32,923 nt of DNA. It comes from Micrococcales bacterium (GTDB taxonomy: Bacteria; Actinomycetota; Actinomycetes; Actinomycetales; WQXJ01). Shown piece by piece: positions 23,767 to 32,268 of this stretch. Each line of letters opens with the position of its first letter. Within the stretch, counting starts at the first letter, position 1. Under the pieces are notes generated by a model. That model was given only the letters and a program-made list of their open reading frames with translations, did not search any database and was not told the DNA's origin. The stretch is from contig WQXJ01000027.1 in assembly GCA_009784895.1 (NCBI GenBank), positions 1 to 32,923 of the forward strand, written 5' to 3'. A program made the position numbers and the translations under genes.

Positions 23767-23902
23767 CTCTTGCGTTTGCAAAGATGGCCGTAGCTCCAGC
23801 GATTGCCCCAGTGCCATCTCGAGGAGGATTCTTCAGTGTCTGGGTATCGCCCGCGTTGCGCAGGTCACCAGCACCCAACTCACTTAGAAATAGGAGTTCC
23901 TG

Positions 23903-24610
23903 ATGTCTCGTGACCTTGAAGTCGTGCCCCTAAACACTGACAACCCTGAGCCGCGTGTCGTCTGCACGGTGTTGGTGGACGCATCCAGTTCAATGGAAGG
24001 CGAGCCGATTCGCGAGTTGAACAAGGGATTCGCGGATTTCAGGCGATTCCTGCGTGACGACGAGTTGGCCAGCCGCCGCACCGAAGTCGCAGTCATTGAG
24101 TTCGGCAGCAGCGCCCGGGTCGCGATCCCATTGCAGGAAGGGAGGTCGCTGCCAAGCTACACCTTCCAGGCCAACGGACTGACCGCGATGGGGAGCGCAA
24201 TCAACAAGGCGCTCGACATGGTCGAGGCGCGAAAGCGGGATTATCGAGCCGAGGGCATTGAGTATTACCGCCCATGGATTGTGGTCTTTTCCGATGGCGC
24301 TCCCACCGACGCAGATGAGTTCGAGCGGGCCGTTCAGCGTTTGGCAGACGTGGCACAGCACAAGGGTGCCACAGTCTTTCCAATTGGAATCGGCAGCCGC
24401 GCCAATCTACCAACCCTCAGCAGGTTGTCGATGCCGCAGCGCCCGGCCATGAGGCTGGCCGGGGTCAACTTCAGTGCCTTTTTCGAGTGGCTGTCGGCAT
24501 CAATGTCAGCTGTCGCCAGTAGCCAGATTTGCGGGTCAAACGACGACGAACTGGCCGCCATGACCGAGCAAGTGCAGCTAGCAGACATCTCTGGGTGGGC
24601 AATTGCCTGA
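23903..24610 (+). CDS. TerY-like von Willebrand factor A domain protein
   Basis: This 235-residue cytoplasmic vWA protein has an intact metal-ion-dependent adhesion site: DASSS (Asp26, Ser28, Ser30), Thr94 in GLTAMGSAI and Asp131 in FSDGAPTD. Its length and the following genes match TerY of the tellurite/stress-associated TerY-phosphatase-kinase triads, where the vWA domain is thought to scaffold phosphorylation partners through a divalent cation. It has no signal peptide and no C-terminal zinc ribbon. The start is ATG 23903, with GGAG six bases upstream. It is the first gene of a plus-strand operon, downstream of a good promoter. The name terY is not used because the other ter genes are absent from this window. 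Confidence 0.9.
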   Translation: MSRDLEVVPLNTDNPEPRVVCTVLVDASSSMEGEPIRELNKGFADFRRFLRDDELASRRTEVAVIEFGSSARVAIPLQEGRSLPSYTFQANGLTAMGSAINKALDMVEARKRDYRAEGIEYYRPWIVVFSDGAPTDADEFERAVQRLADVAQHKGATVFPIGIGSRANLPTLSRLSMPQRPAMRLAGVNFSAFFEWLSASMSAVASSQICGSNDDELAAMTEQVQLADISGWAIA

Positions 24611-24613
24611 CCG

Positions 24614-24748
24614 GTGAGCGTCGAGATGCCTGCCACCCTTGTCCGCCGCGCCGCCACGGCGAGATGCGTGCCGTGGCCGGGGTTTTTCGTGAAGATCGAG
24701 GCCGCAAGGGTCGACATGGTCACTGAGTGGGGCGTCAATGGGCAGTAG
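24614..24748 (+). CDS. Possible 44-residue small protein between vWA and PP2C genes
   Basis: A GTG-initiated frame begins three bases after the vWA stop, runs 44 codons and ends in TAG at 24746-24748, overlapping the PP2C start by 11 bases. Its third-codon-position GC is very high (about 85% by my count), more coding-like than the competing frames, and it fills most of an otherwise 127-base gap. It has no convincing Shine-Dalgarno and would depend on coupling to the vWA gene. There is no recognisable domain; it contains a short hydrophobic CVPWPGFFV stretch. It may be a genuine small protein, a degraded C-terminal extension of the vWA protein, or chance. Confidence 0.3.
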   Translation: MSVEMPATLVRRAATARCVPWPGFFVKIEAARVDMVTEWGVNGQ

Positions 24749-25919
24749 ACCGCAGATCGTCGGTGCGCGAGCCACTGGCCCGTCACACCTTCAGGCAGGC
24801 AAAGGCTGCGATGACGCGTTCGCTTGGATCAGTTTTGGCCAGCACTACCAGGTGCTTGCGGTCGCCGATGGCGCTGGCAGCGTCACAGGGACCTCGGCCT
24901 GGGGCTCTTGGGCCGCCACTCAGTTTGTAACGTCCGAGGCCGTCGCGTGGTCACTGTTGCACGAGCTCTATTCCGCGACAAACAAGAGCCAAGTCGACGG
25001 CAGGTTGCGACTTTTGTTTCATGGCGCGCTGGGTCACGTCCGGTACTTCGGCAGAGCACTTTCTCTTTCGCCAGAATCAATGAACACGACCTTGTGTGTT
25101 GCCGTTTTGGCCCCTGGCCATGCCTACGTCGCACAGATCGGGGATGGGATTGTAGCAACACTCGATGGAAAAGAAGCCAAGACCGTACTTGTCGAAGCCA
25201 AGGGAGAGTCGGCTGCGACCGACACCCATTTTCTCCAGCTACTGGGGCGCGAACCCGGCCATCCGCAGTGGCGCTGGGACGACCTAGGCAACGTCCCTGC
25301 GATTGCGCTCTCAACTGATGGGCTGCGCTACCAGGCCACCTCGATTAAGGACAACTACGCGGCGTACCCTGGGTTTTTCGAAGCACTTTGGCAGATTCTG
25401 GCATCTGGAGACCTCTCACCGGACCAACTCGAAACGTGGCTGAAGGAGAGGGCAACCGTTCACGATCCCCCGGGTGACGACAAGTCGTTGCTGCTAGCAC
25501 TCCGGGCTCCCATCGACACTCTTCCGCCCCCCGGACAGAGGGTTCCAGTCTTCCGTTACAGCAGCCTCATGCCGGCGTCGCCGCCGCCGAAGCGAGGAAA
25601 AGAGGGGCCAAGGACTGTCTCTAGGCGGCCACCGAAAAGCCCGGCCGGGGTCGCGGTCACCCCTCGTCCAAAAGCCCCAGGGCGTGATCCAGCAACCATG
25701 GTCTTCGACGTCGGTTCTGACGGGCAACCGCAGCATGTTGGTGCGATGCCTGGACCACCGCCGAGAGGTGCTCCGTCGGGCCGGCAGCGCAACCTGCCTC
25801 CTGCCGCGAAGCGGCCCTGGTGGCTCCGGTTACCTGGATGGGGTTGGCGGCGCCATCCGAAGCCAAGCCCCAAGGAGGGTCAAAGTCATCGCCCCGGAGA
25901 CACAGGGCGGCCAACATGA
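24738..25919 (+). CDS. PP2C-like phosphatase of the TerY-type triad
   Basis: This 393-residue protein has a PP2C-type catalytic domain (about 5-258) and a Pro/Arg-rich tail (about 260-393) that is probably disordered. Motifs are GPSHLQAGKGCDDA (Asp25/26), VADGAGS (Asp44), QIGDGIVA (Asp136), STDGL (Asp194) and GDDKS (Asp247/248). All metal-ligand positions are therefore filled, in the divergent form typical of triad phosphatases. The predicted role is to dephosphorylate the kinase encoded next, or its targets. The start is ATG 24738, which begins 13 residues before the conserved GPSH motif and has GAGTGGGG a few bases upstream. Its TGA overlaps the kinase ATG (ATGA), indicating coupling. Confidence 0.88.
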   Translation: MGSRPQIVGARATGPSHLQAGKGCDDAFAWISFGQHYQVLAVADGAGSVTGTSAWGSWAATQFVTSEAVAWSLLHELYSATNKSQVDGRLRLLFHGALGHVRYFGRALSLSPESMNTTLCVAVLAPGHAYVAQIGDGIVATLDGKEAKTVLVEAKGESAATDTHFLQLLGREPGHPQWRWDDLGNVPAIALSTDGLRYQATSIKDNYAAYPGFFEALWQILASGDLSPDQLETWLKERATVHDPPGDDKSLLLALRAPIDTLPPPGQRVPVFRYSSLMPASPPPKRGKEGPRTVSRRPPKSPAGVAVTPRPKAPGRDPATMVFDVGSDGQPQHVGAMPGPPPRGAPSGRQRNLPPAAKRPWWLRLPGWGWRRHPKPSPKEGQSHRPGDTGRPT

Positions 25920-26911
25920 CTGAGTACGCGAACGCCGCTGGTGAACCTGTTTCCACGGGTCAGCTTGTGGGCAAAGGCGGCGAAGGCTCGGTCTACAAGG
26001 TGTCCGGGCAGCCGGACCTGGTGGTAAAGGTATTCCACGACAAAGACATCGCCCGCGCCAGGAAGGCCAAAATCCGCGCAATGGTGGCAAACAAGCCGCG
26101 GCAGCGTACTGCGGTGGACAAACAATCTGGGAAAACCATGCCGGTGCTGACGTGGCCGGAGGATCTTGTGTTACGCGGCAAGCAAATGTGCGGTTTCACC
26201 ATGCAGGCTGTCGACATGAACAAGTCGGTCGAGATTCACAATGTCGAGAGTATCGCCGCTCGCGAAGCACGTAGCTGGACACAACGACTTGGCCTCGGGC
26301 TTAGGGCCAACATTGCGCGCAACCTCGCATTCCTCGTCAGCCAGGTTCACAGTGTTGGGGCGGTGATAGGGGACTTCAATGAGCGCAACGTTCTCGTGTC
26401 GAAGAACCTGGTTGTCACCATGATTGACTGTGATTCAATGCAGGTCAAGGACAGGAAAGGCCAATACCACCCCTGCGAGGTGTTTCAGCCCGGTTTTCTC
26501 GCACCGGAGCTAATTGGGAAGTCACTGAAGACCTTTGTCCGGCAGCCGAGCTCCGATCTATTCTGCCTCGCGGTCCACATTTATTGCCTTCTTCTGGACA
26601 GGCACCCGTTCCGCAACGGCCTCTACCCCCCAGAGCTGGGCAACAAGCCATACAACGCAGTTCTGGCCCGCGATGGTCAATGGAGAGGCAGGGCGGGTGG
26701 TGCTCTGAGGATCGAAAAGAACCAACTGGACCCAAGGGTATTCCTACCGCCGAGCACATTGTCGCTGTTCGAAAGGGCCTTCCAAGCCGGCGCGGAAAAC
26801 CCGGAACTGCGCCCGTCCGCGGGTCAATGGGAATCGGAGCTCAGCCGGTTCATCGGGGCCTGGAAGCCCACCCAGTGGAAGACTTCCACTCTCAAGCGGC
26901 GAGCTACTTAA
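25916..26911 (+). CDS. Atypical protein kinase of the TerY-type triad
   Basis: This 331-residue soluble kinase has glycine loop VGKGGEGSVY (18-27), Lys38, a catalytic loop GDFNERN (Asp153, Asn158) in place of HRDxxxxN, and DCDS (171-174) in place of DFG. The APE motif is at 196-198. The GD...N and D-x-D-S forms are characteristic of triad-associated kinases, so activity is expected. The frame is open further upstream to 25820. I choose ATG 25916 because it overlaps the phosphatase stop as ATGA and begins just before the kinase fold. No membrane helix is present. The following gene encodes a degraded copy of this kinase, suggesting an active/inactive pair. Confidence 0.9.
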   Translation: MTEYANAAGEPVSTGQLVGKGGEGSVYKVSGQPDLVVKVFHDKDIARARKAKIRAMVANKPRQRTAVDKQSGKTMPVLTWPEDLVLRGKQMCGFTMQAVDMNKSVEIHNVESIAAREARSWTQRLGLGLRANIARNLAFLVSQVHSVGAVIGDFNERNVLVSKNLVVTMIDCDSMQVKDRKGQYHPCEVFQPGFLAPELIGKSLKTFVRQPSSDLFCLAVHIYCLLLDRHPFRNGLYPPELGNKPYNAVLARDGQWRGRAGGALRIEKNQLDPRVFLPPSTLSLFERAFQAGAENPELRPSAGQWESELSRFIGAWKPTQWKTSTLKRRAT

Positions 26912-26923
26912 GGTAGGCGCAGC

Positions 26924-28087
26924 GTGAATCTAAAGCCAGATCACTACGCCGTTTTGGGCGTCCCGGTGGGTGCGGAACCTGACACGATTCATGCGGCGTT
27001 TCGCTCCCTCGCGCGCCGGTACCATCCTGATCAGAACCACAGCATGCCCGCTGTTGGGGACGTGTTTAAGCAAATCACCGAAGCCTATTCGGTTCTTTCA
27101 AACTCGAAGGCCCGCCGGAGATACGACCAGGCCCGTCACGGCAGCAGACTCGGCTCCCCAATCAACCGTGTGCCATTTGCGACCGCCGACGGCAGTCCTT
27201 TGATCCTGGGCCAGCGCGTGGCCGGACAAGACACGCGAAGCTCGGTCTTTCGGGTGGCCGGCCGGTCAGACTTAGTGGCGAAGATCTACCACGATCACGA
27301 GATCAATGCCAACAGGCGAGCAAAGATCATGGCCATGGTGGCGAGCAAGCCCAGACAGCGGACAGCGCAGGACAGGCGGTCTGGCAAGACGGTTCCTGCC
27401 CTGGCGTGGCCGGAGGACGCGGTCTTACGGGCCGGTCGAGTGTGCGGCTTCACCATGCCTGCCATCGATATGAACCAATCCGTGGAGATCCGGCGCATCG
27501 AAAACGCCCTTGCTCGCGAAACCCGCACTTGGACGAGCCGGCTCGATCTTCGGCATCGGGCAATTATTGCCCTGAACCTTGCGCTCATCGTTCGCCAGGC
27601 CCACGAGTCAGGAATAGTCATTGGCGACCTTAGTGACCACCGCATCGTGGTTTCGCCAAGCTTGGTCGTGTGCCTCAGGGACTGCGATGACATGCAGGTT
27701 AGAGACGCAGCAGGCAGGTACCACACGTGCGAAGTGTCTCAGCCGGGTTTCGTGCCGCCTGAGCTAGCTGATGTTGATCTGAAAACAACCATTAGGCAGC
27801 CGAGCTCTGATCTGTACTGCCTCGCTTTGCATGTTCATAGCCTCATAGCTGAGGGCAGCCTCACGCCGGAACTGGGGGAGCTGTCTGTCCGTGCGTCAGG
27901 CAAGGGAAAGGCTGATCCAGGTCTACGTCCAACTACGGATCAATGGATCAAATCCCTTGCAAGATACCTGGCGGAATTGAAGCAAGATGGCTCTCGCGCC
28001 GGGCCGCGTGCAGCCGCGGGGCCAGCTCGGAGTTCGCCGCAGGGCCAAACGCAAGCAGGCGGAAAGATGGGCGCGACATGGGGTTGA
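26924..28087 (+). CDS. J-domain protein fused to a degraded triad kinase (probable pseudokinase)
   Basis: This 387-residue protein has an N-terminal J domain (about 5-72) with the DnaK-stimulating HPD at 34-36, followed by a copy of the preceding kinase (about 88-345). Shared blocks include KPRQRTA, SGKT, LxWPEDxVLR and RQPSSDL. The glycine loop is lost (GQDTRSSVF), the catalytic-loop Asn is replaced (GDLSDHRI, position 240) and the C-lobe is shortened by some 40 residues. Lys120, Asp235 and Asp253 remain. It is probably a pseudokinase that binds the active kinase or its substrates and recruits Hsp70. The start is GTG 26924, with AAGGTAGG upstream, 12 bases after the kinase stop. The tail is Gly/Ala/Gln-rich. 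Confidence 0.88.
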   Translation: MNLKPDHYAVLGVPVGAEPDTIHAAFRSLARRYHPDQNHSMPAVGDVFKQITEAYSVLSNSKARRRYDQARHGSRLGSPINRVPFATADGSPLILGQRVAGQDTRSSVFRVAGRSDLVAKIYHDHEINANRRAKIMAMVASKPRQRTAQDRRSGKTVPALAWPEDAVLRAGRVCGFTMPAIDMNQSVEIRRIENALARETRTWTSRLDLRHRAIIALNLALIVRQAHESGIVIGDLSDHRIVVSPSLVVCLRDCDDMQVRDAAGRYHTCEVSQPGFVPPELADVDLKTTIRQPSSDLYCLALHVHSLIAEGSLTPELGELSVRASGKGKADPGLRPTTDQWIKSLARYLAELKQDGSRAGPRAAAGPARSSPQGQTQAGGKMGATWG

Positions 28088-28521
28088 TCGACTGCGGCGA
28101 CGCCCGGGCCCACGAGTACCCCGACCACCTGCCGGCTTGCCCGTACTGCCGGCAAAAGAAAACTAGGCAAGAGTCGATTGAGCCGCCTGTCGTGAGGCAA
28201 CGTTTCTTGACACCCTGGCGAACCTTCGTCCTAGCTCTTTTCATTGCGGCGCTCCTCGTCGTCGTCGCTCTCGCCCTTGCCGCAAACAGCGGCGCCTTCG
28301 CGGCCTCGGCTGCATTGGCCCAATCTCCGGCTCTAATCATGGCAACGGGAGCAGACCCAGGTACGACAGGGCTGGCATGGAATGACTGGGGCCAGGGTGG
28401 CGAAGACAACGCGGCCAGAGCGGGTGCCAAAACCGCACATGGCGAATGTGGCTGTGGTGTGACAAGCAGAATCGAAATTGAACAGACACAAAGGAGATTT
28501 CGGAATGAATTTCTGTGGTAA
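28078..28521 (+). CDS. Small zinc-binding single-pass membrane protein (unknown)
   Basis: This 147-residue protein has a short Cys/His-rich N-terminus (Cys6, His12, His17, Cys21, Cys24) that could bind one zinc ion, a membrane helix (about 47-69) and a C-terminal segment with Cys124 and Cys126. I do not recognise the family. The frame is open upstream, but ATG 28078 places the Cys/His motif at the N-terminus and overlaps the stop of the J-domain gene by ten bases. Its own end overlaps the next gene by 17 bases. The tight overlaps place it in the triad operon, perhaps as a membrane anchor for the soluble kinase module. Confidence 0.65.
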   Translation: MGLIDCGDARAHEYPDHLPACPYCRQKKTRQESIEPPVVRQRFLTPWRTFVLALFIAALLVVVALALAANSGAFAASAALAQSPALIMATGADPGTTGLAWNDWGQGGEDNAARAGAKTAHGECGCGVTSRIEIEQTQRRFRNEFLW

Positions 28522-29278
28522 CTGTGGTAGACAACTTGCACCCGGCGGCTTTTGCCCAACAGGGTGCCCGACGAAAGGATCCGGGGCCGCAAATCCCGCC
28601 CAGCCGCAGGTGCCACTCGCAAGGGTCGCACCAAGCCCATTAGCGACTGACACCCAAGCTTGTCTCAAGGCTTTCTTTTCATCAAAGCCACTTGGGGCAA
28701 TCGGTGTCGCGGCCAAATCGCGAGCCCATGTCTGGCTGATACTTGGAGGGGCAAACGTCTTTGTCTCTGCACTAGCGTTTATGCTGATTCCCGCCATTGC
28801 CATCCAACAAGTCGCCACTGGTGCCTCGAGCGTACTGGGCGGTTACGGCGGATACGTCGGTGAGTCCGTCAGGGAGGCTATCCCGTATGGTCCTCTCTTT
28901 GGCTACGGCCTTGTTTGCTCGCTTGTGTCCTACTTTCTCATGTGTGTGCTCGTTAAGGCGCTGTATGCAATGTTCAGGAAGCCCGTTCCCTTTATGGCGG
29001 TCTTGAATATTGTCTCATCAGCCTTGCTGGTGTCAACTTTGGTGGCAGTAGCCGCCATCCTGACGTGCCTGCTGTTCCCGCCGTTGTCAATGTTCCTACT
29101 GGCCATCGGAGTAGTCGGGTTTACTGTTTCCTTGTATGTTGGCATCCAACATGGGGCTCAATTCGCAGGGGCGAGCCCGTTTTGGGCCTTTTTGGGCATG
29201 TTCGCCACGTATAGCATCGTATTGACGCTAACCAACATCGGTTTCCTGGTGCTCGCGCTTGCAAGGAACCTCACTTAG
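28505..29278 (+). CDS. Zinc-ribbon multi-pass membrane protein
   Basis: This 257-residue protein has an N-terminal zinc ribbon (Cys4, Cys7, Cys17, Cys21), a linker to about residue 70, then about five membrane helices (near 72-98, 128-155, 163-188, 192-215 and 222-250). The layout resembles Yip1-like or other zinc-ribbon integral membrane proteins, but I cannot assign a function. The start is ATG 28505, with AAGGAG eight bases upstream (28491-28496), inside the end of the previous gene. It is the second successive zinc-binding membrane protein of the operon. A 158-base gap follows, in which I see no terminator. Confidence 0.8.
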   Translation: MNFCGNCGRQLAPGGFCPTGCPTKGSGAANPAQPQVPLARVAPSPLATDTQACLKAFFSSKPLGAIGVAAKSRAHVWLILGGANVFVSALAFMLIPAIAIQQVATGASSVLGGYGGYVGESVREAIPYGPLFGYGLVCSLVSYFLMCVLVKALYAMFRKPVPFMAVLNIVSSALLVSTLVAVAAILTCLLFPPLSMFLLAIGVVGFTVSLYVGIQHGAQFAGASPFWAFLGMFATYSIVLTLTNIGFLVLALARNLT

Positions 29279-29436
29279 TTGCCCGCGACCCGGTGAGCAG
29301 ACGGTAACGACCGTGGTAGCAGCGATCGGTGTCAGAGTATGGGCAGCGCCGTAGCGATGTGGCCAGGACGAATGGGATGCCTGGCGGTGGTTGGAGTCGA
29401 TCTTTCGGGTGGGCTCGTCGCGGAAAGGGCTGATGT

Positions 29437-30249
29437 ATGAGCGGTGGTCGTGGAGGGTCGTGCCTTGGCCGGCTGTTGTTCGGGTTCCTGGTTCTGTGTT
29501 TTGTAGTGTTTCCGGTGGCGGCCCTGCTCGGTAACGAAGAACTCATGGTGGCGATCCGGCAGGTCATGCCGTTAGGCGAGTACGTCACGGGGGTGGTGGA
29601 ACTCGTGGCAAGCACCATCGCAAATGTGGATGTTGGGGAGTTTGCCAGCGGCGTGCTCGAGCCAATCGTCTCCGAACCGAACGACGCCGTGCTCGCCGGC
29701 ATCATGGCTAACATGTCAAAGTTTCTCATGGCGTTTGCGATTATCGGAGTGCTGAAGATGGCGAGGGAAACGGCTCTGAATGAGAGCGCGGTTGGTAAAT
29801 GGCTGGGGGATGTGGGCATTGAGGGGATCCTGGTGCCACTAGGCGTTTCAATGTTCTTCACGCTTTTCATCGATCGGGGAGTCGACCTAATTGCCGGATC
29901 GGATCCTACCTGGCTGACGGCGGTTCAAAGCGTACTATCTTTTGTGCTGCTGGGCCTGGTTGTGTGGCTTGTGGTCTGGCTCCTCGGTGCGATAACGGCT
30001 CCGGTGAAAAAGGCGATCGCCCTGTGCTACCTGGCGATAATGATTCTGTTGAAATTGCTGATTCTGGTGTGGGGCTGCGGAGTCATTGTTCTTTTGGGAC
30101 AGTTCCGGCAATCCGACAATACGGATTTCCTAATCATGGCGGTCGGGCTGCTCACCGCGATTGGGCTGCTAGTTCTGGTCAAGATCGCCATCAAGACGAC
30201 AGTCTCGGGTGTTGACGTTCCCAAGCCCCTTTACTATTTCTTCGCGTAG
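29437..30249 (+). CDS. Multi-pass membrane protein of unknown function
   Basis: This 270-residue hydrophobic protein has an N-terminal helix (about 12-32), an amphipathic stretch, and at least five further membrane helices between about 85 and 258. It contains no motif I recognise and only one or two charged loops. The start is ATG 29437, with AAAGGG eight bases upstream. It is the last gene in this direction before the convergent membrane protein at 30339. Whether it shares the triad transcript or has its own promoter in the preceding 158 bases is unclear. Confidence 0.75.
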   Translation: MSGGRGGSCLGRLLFGFLVLCFVVFPVAALLGNEELMVAIRQVMPLGEYVTGVVELVASTIANVDVGEFASGVLEPIVSEPNDAVLAGIMANMSKFLMAFAIIGVLKMARETALNESAVGKWLGDVGIEGILVPLGVSMFFTLFIDRGVDLIAGSDPTWLTAVQSVLSFVLLGLVVWLVVWLLGAITAPVKKAIALCYLAIMILLKLLILVWGCGVIVLLGQFRQSDNTDFLIMAVGLLTAIGLLVLVKIAIKTTVSGVDVPKPLYYFFA

Positions 30250-30338
30250 GGGCTGGTCAAATGCCCCGCCGCGGTGGGCGCTCGGTGCTTTGGCCCGGTC
30301 CGGTACGCCGCACCACACCGCAAGGGTTAGCAGCATCG

Positions 30339-31772
30339 TCAGTCGCAGAAGTACACCGTCTTTCCGTAGATTGTCGCGGGCATGACCCAATCTCCCAGCA
30401 TGTCCGCCTGGCCAAATCGGAAGCCTCTGATGGTGTGATTCTTGACGGATTCGCGGGTGACACACGTTTCCTGCCCAGGGGACTGTTTGATGTGCCACAA
30501 GACGCTGTGGATCTGGCGATGATACGCGATCGCAGTATTAGCAAAGTAGACGGTGACCAGGATGGACCCTACCAAGACCAGTCCAGCCGCTCTGGTCGCG
30601 GGTCGCGGCCGTAGGCGGCTGGCCAAGGCGGCTTTTCGGAAATAGTAGAGCAGGCCAACCACGCCAAGCATGTACGCCGGAAGTAGCCAACGAGCCTGAG
30701 CCTTGACCTGCGATAAGGCTGTGGTGTGGACGCAAATGAATAGTCCAAGGGTGGCGAACGCCCTCAATTCAGCTGGTGTCAAGCGAGGCACCTGGCGTGA
30801 TGCCTTTGGGGTTGAGGTGACCAGAACCAGCCAGAGTAGTAGTCCAACGATCACCAATGGTCCAACGATCTGAAGTGCGTTGAAGCCAAAATGGCTTAGC
30901 AACTTCCAGCCACTGCTGATCGGCGAGCTCAGCAAGGCCGCCAGTGAAATGTAGTCCTCACGCAATAGGTACGTTGGGCTGTTCTGGTAGGCCGAGACAC
31001 CGGCCCCCACCACATACATCAGGACAGTTGACACTCCCAGGCCAAGGAATGCCCAAAAGCGCCACGACGCGACAAACGATTTGGCCGAGCCCTGGTCTGG
31101 CCTTCGCCATCGGTCGAACAACACCACGATAAGGGCTGTTATCGCGAACGCCGCCGGGGTGACGTTGGTCGAAAACCCAAACAAGAACCCAAGTAGGGCC
31201 ATGGCCAAGTTGAAAGCGCGAGATTCCGGGGTCTTGCGATCCAACAGGCGGTAGATGAAAGGCATCAGGAACACAAGGGACAACACGGCAATGAGCAAGT
31301 AGTTGTGAATCACAGAAAAGCCGGAGTAAAGCGACCTGCCCATCCAAGTCAAGAACACGGCAAGAAACACGGTGCTGAAAGTTGCTGCGTCGGGTGCGCG
31401 TAGCCGCGGCCGCCTTTGGAGAGCCAGCAGCGTCATCAAGTACAAGGCCGTCAAGGCGAGGATCAGGTCGATCAAGCGAAAGACAGTGTCTGGGCCAAAA
31501 GCGAACTGGTAGTCGAAGAAATTGATCACGGCCCATGCGTACATGTCGCTGATTCGCGAGTTGTTGGCGAACGCCGCGGCCGCGTCGCCCAGCACATCAG
31601 GCGGAGTGCCAGCACCTTGGTAAATGTCTTCGGCCGCAACTGTGATGACGAAATAGGACACAACCAGGAACAAGACTGGCACCAGATACAGTGCAGTGGC
31701 GAGTGCCTTATGCGATCGGGTCAACGAAGGCGCCACCGGGGACTTCCCGGGCTCAAAGGAAGGCGAGCGCAT
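30339..31772 (-). CDS. Polytopic membrane protein, possibly GT-C-type glycosyltransferase-like (DUF6056-like)
   Basis: This 477-residue integral membrane protein has about ten predicted helices. The first exterior loop after helix 1 contains acidic residues and the segment ISDMYAWAVINFFDYQFAF; a later loop has SVIHNYLLIAV. This organisation, with an N-terminal helix, an acidic first loop, many helices and a short C-terminal exterior domain with two cysteines, resembles membrane glycosyltransferase-like families such as DUF6056. The assignment is tentative. I use ATG 31772; a TTG at 31781 and a downstream GTG are alternatives, and no strong Shine-Dalgarno decides. It is convergent with the triad operon and shows no link to phosphorylation. 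Confidence 0.7.
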   Translation of the reverse strand: MRSPSFEPGKSPVAPSLTRSHKALATALYLVPVLFLVVSYFVITVAAEDIYQGAGTPPDVLGDAAAAFANNSRISDMYAWAVINFFDYQFAFGPDTVFRLIDLILALTALYLMTLLALQRRPRLRAPDAATFSTVFLAVFLTWMGRSLYSGFSVIHNYLLIAVLSLVFLMPFIYRLLDRKTPESRAFNLAMALLGFLFGFSTNVTPAAFAITALIVVLFDRWRRPDQGSAKSFVASWRFWAFLGLGVSTVLMYVVGAGVSAYQNSPTYLLREDYISLAALLSSPISSGWKLLSHFGFNALQIVGPLVIVGLLLWLVLVTSTPKASRQVPRLTPAELRAFATLGLFICVHTTALSQVKAQARWLLPAYMLGVVGLLYYFRKAALASRLRPRPATRAAGLVLVGSILVTVYFANTAIAYHRQIHSVLWHIKQSPGQETCVTRESVKNHTIRGFRFGQADMLGDWVMPATIYGKTVYFCD

Positions 31773-31837
31773 CGCACGCAATGTGGGTCAGCGGTTTCCT
31801 CTGGCAAGCACCAGGTCAGGCAAGCTACTAAGGCTCA

Positions 31838-32140
31838 CTAGGGCTCGCCAAGCCCTAACAAATCTCCAAGGGTGTCCGAGTCAGCTAAGTACCCGCATTG
31901 GTTCGTGATCTGCTTGGCGGTCCATGCCCATTCGTCTTCATCCACAGGGACGTCTTCGTCGGGAATAGACTTGGCGATCCTTTCCAGGACAGCCCGCCGC
32001 TCCTTGCTACTCAGTGAATACCACTCGCCGCAGGTTGTTTGGGCACCTTTGTTGGACGAGCCACATCCGGCTCCGCAAAAGCCAAGTACGGTGACGGCCA
32101 AAGCTGCCGCAATCGCCTTTGTGATTCTTTTCGTGGCCAT
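31838..32140 (-). CDS. Small putative lipoprotein
   Basis: This 100-residue protein has a positively charged start (MATKRITK), a hydrophobic helix and a lipobox-like GAGC, predicting cleavage before Cys26 and lipid anchoring on the outer face of the membrane. The residue at -3 is Gly rather than the usual Leu, so the lipobox is imperfect. The mature part is about 75 residues, acidic, with two further cysteines (in TTCGEW and NQCGYL) that may form a disulfide. The start is ATG 32140, with AGGAG five bases upstream. It is divergent from the TetR-family gene, which may regulate it. The family is not recognised. Confidence 0.75.
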   Translation of the reverse strand: MATKRITKAIAAALAVTVLGFCGAGCGSSNKGAQTTCGEWYSLSSKERRAVLERIAKSIPDEDVPVDEDEWAWTAKQITNQCGYLADSDTLGDLLGLGEP

Positions 32141-32268
32141 TCCTACTCCTGTTCGGTGCGTGCTCTTTCGTCAAGCCACGTTGGGTGTGGGCTTGCCTCG
32201 GTGCCCTGGTTGGCTGCGGGACCATAGACAGTCCCGACGGCGGCAGCGGGGCTGACTGCCGCGTAGAT

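Larger units (their letters stand above)
23452..23902. other. Divergent control region between the kinase pair and the vWA triad operon
   Basis: These 451 bases hold no credible gene. On the minus strand they carry the palindrome-associated promoter of the kinase pair (23564-23607). On the plus strand they carry a sigma-A-like promoter for the vWA operon (23737-23766). The remaining 136-base leader before the vWA start shows a Shine-Dalgarno (GGAG, 23891-23894 area) six bases before the ATG and no obvious stem-loop. The two promoters point away from each other. Confidence 0.6.

Noticed and set aside
23903-24610. Calling the triad a full tellurite-resistance (ter) operon
   Set aside because: Only the vWA, phosphatase and kinase types are present. 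No TerB, TerC, TerD or TerZ-like gene is in the window.
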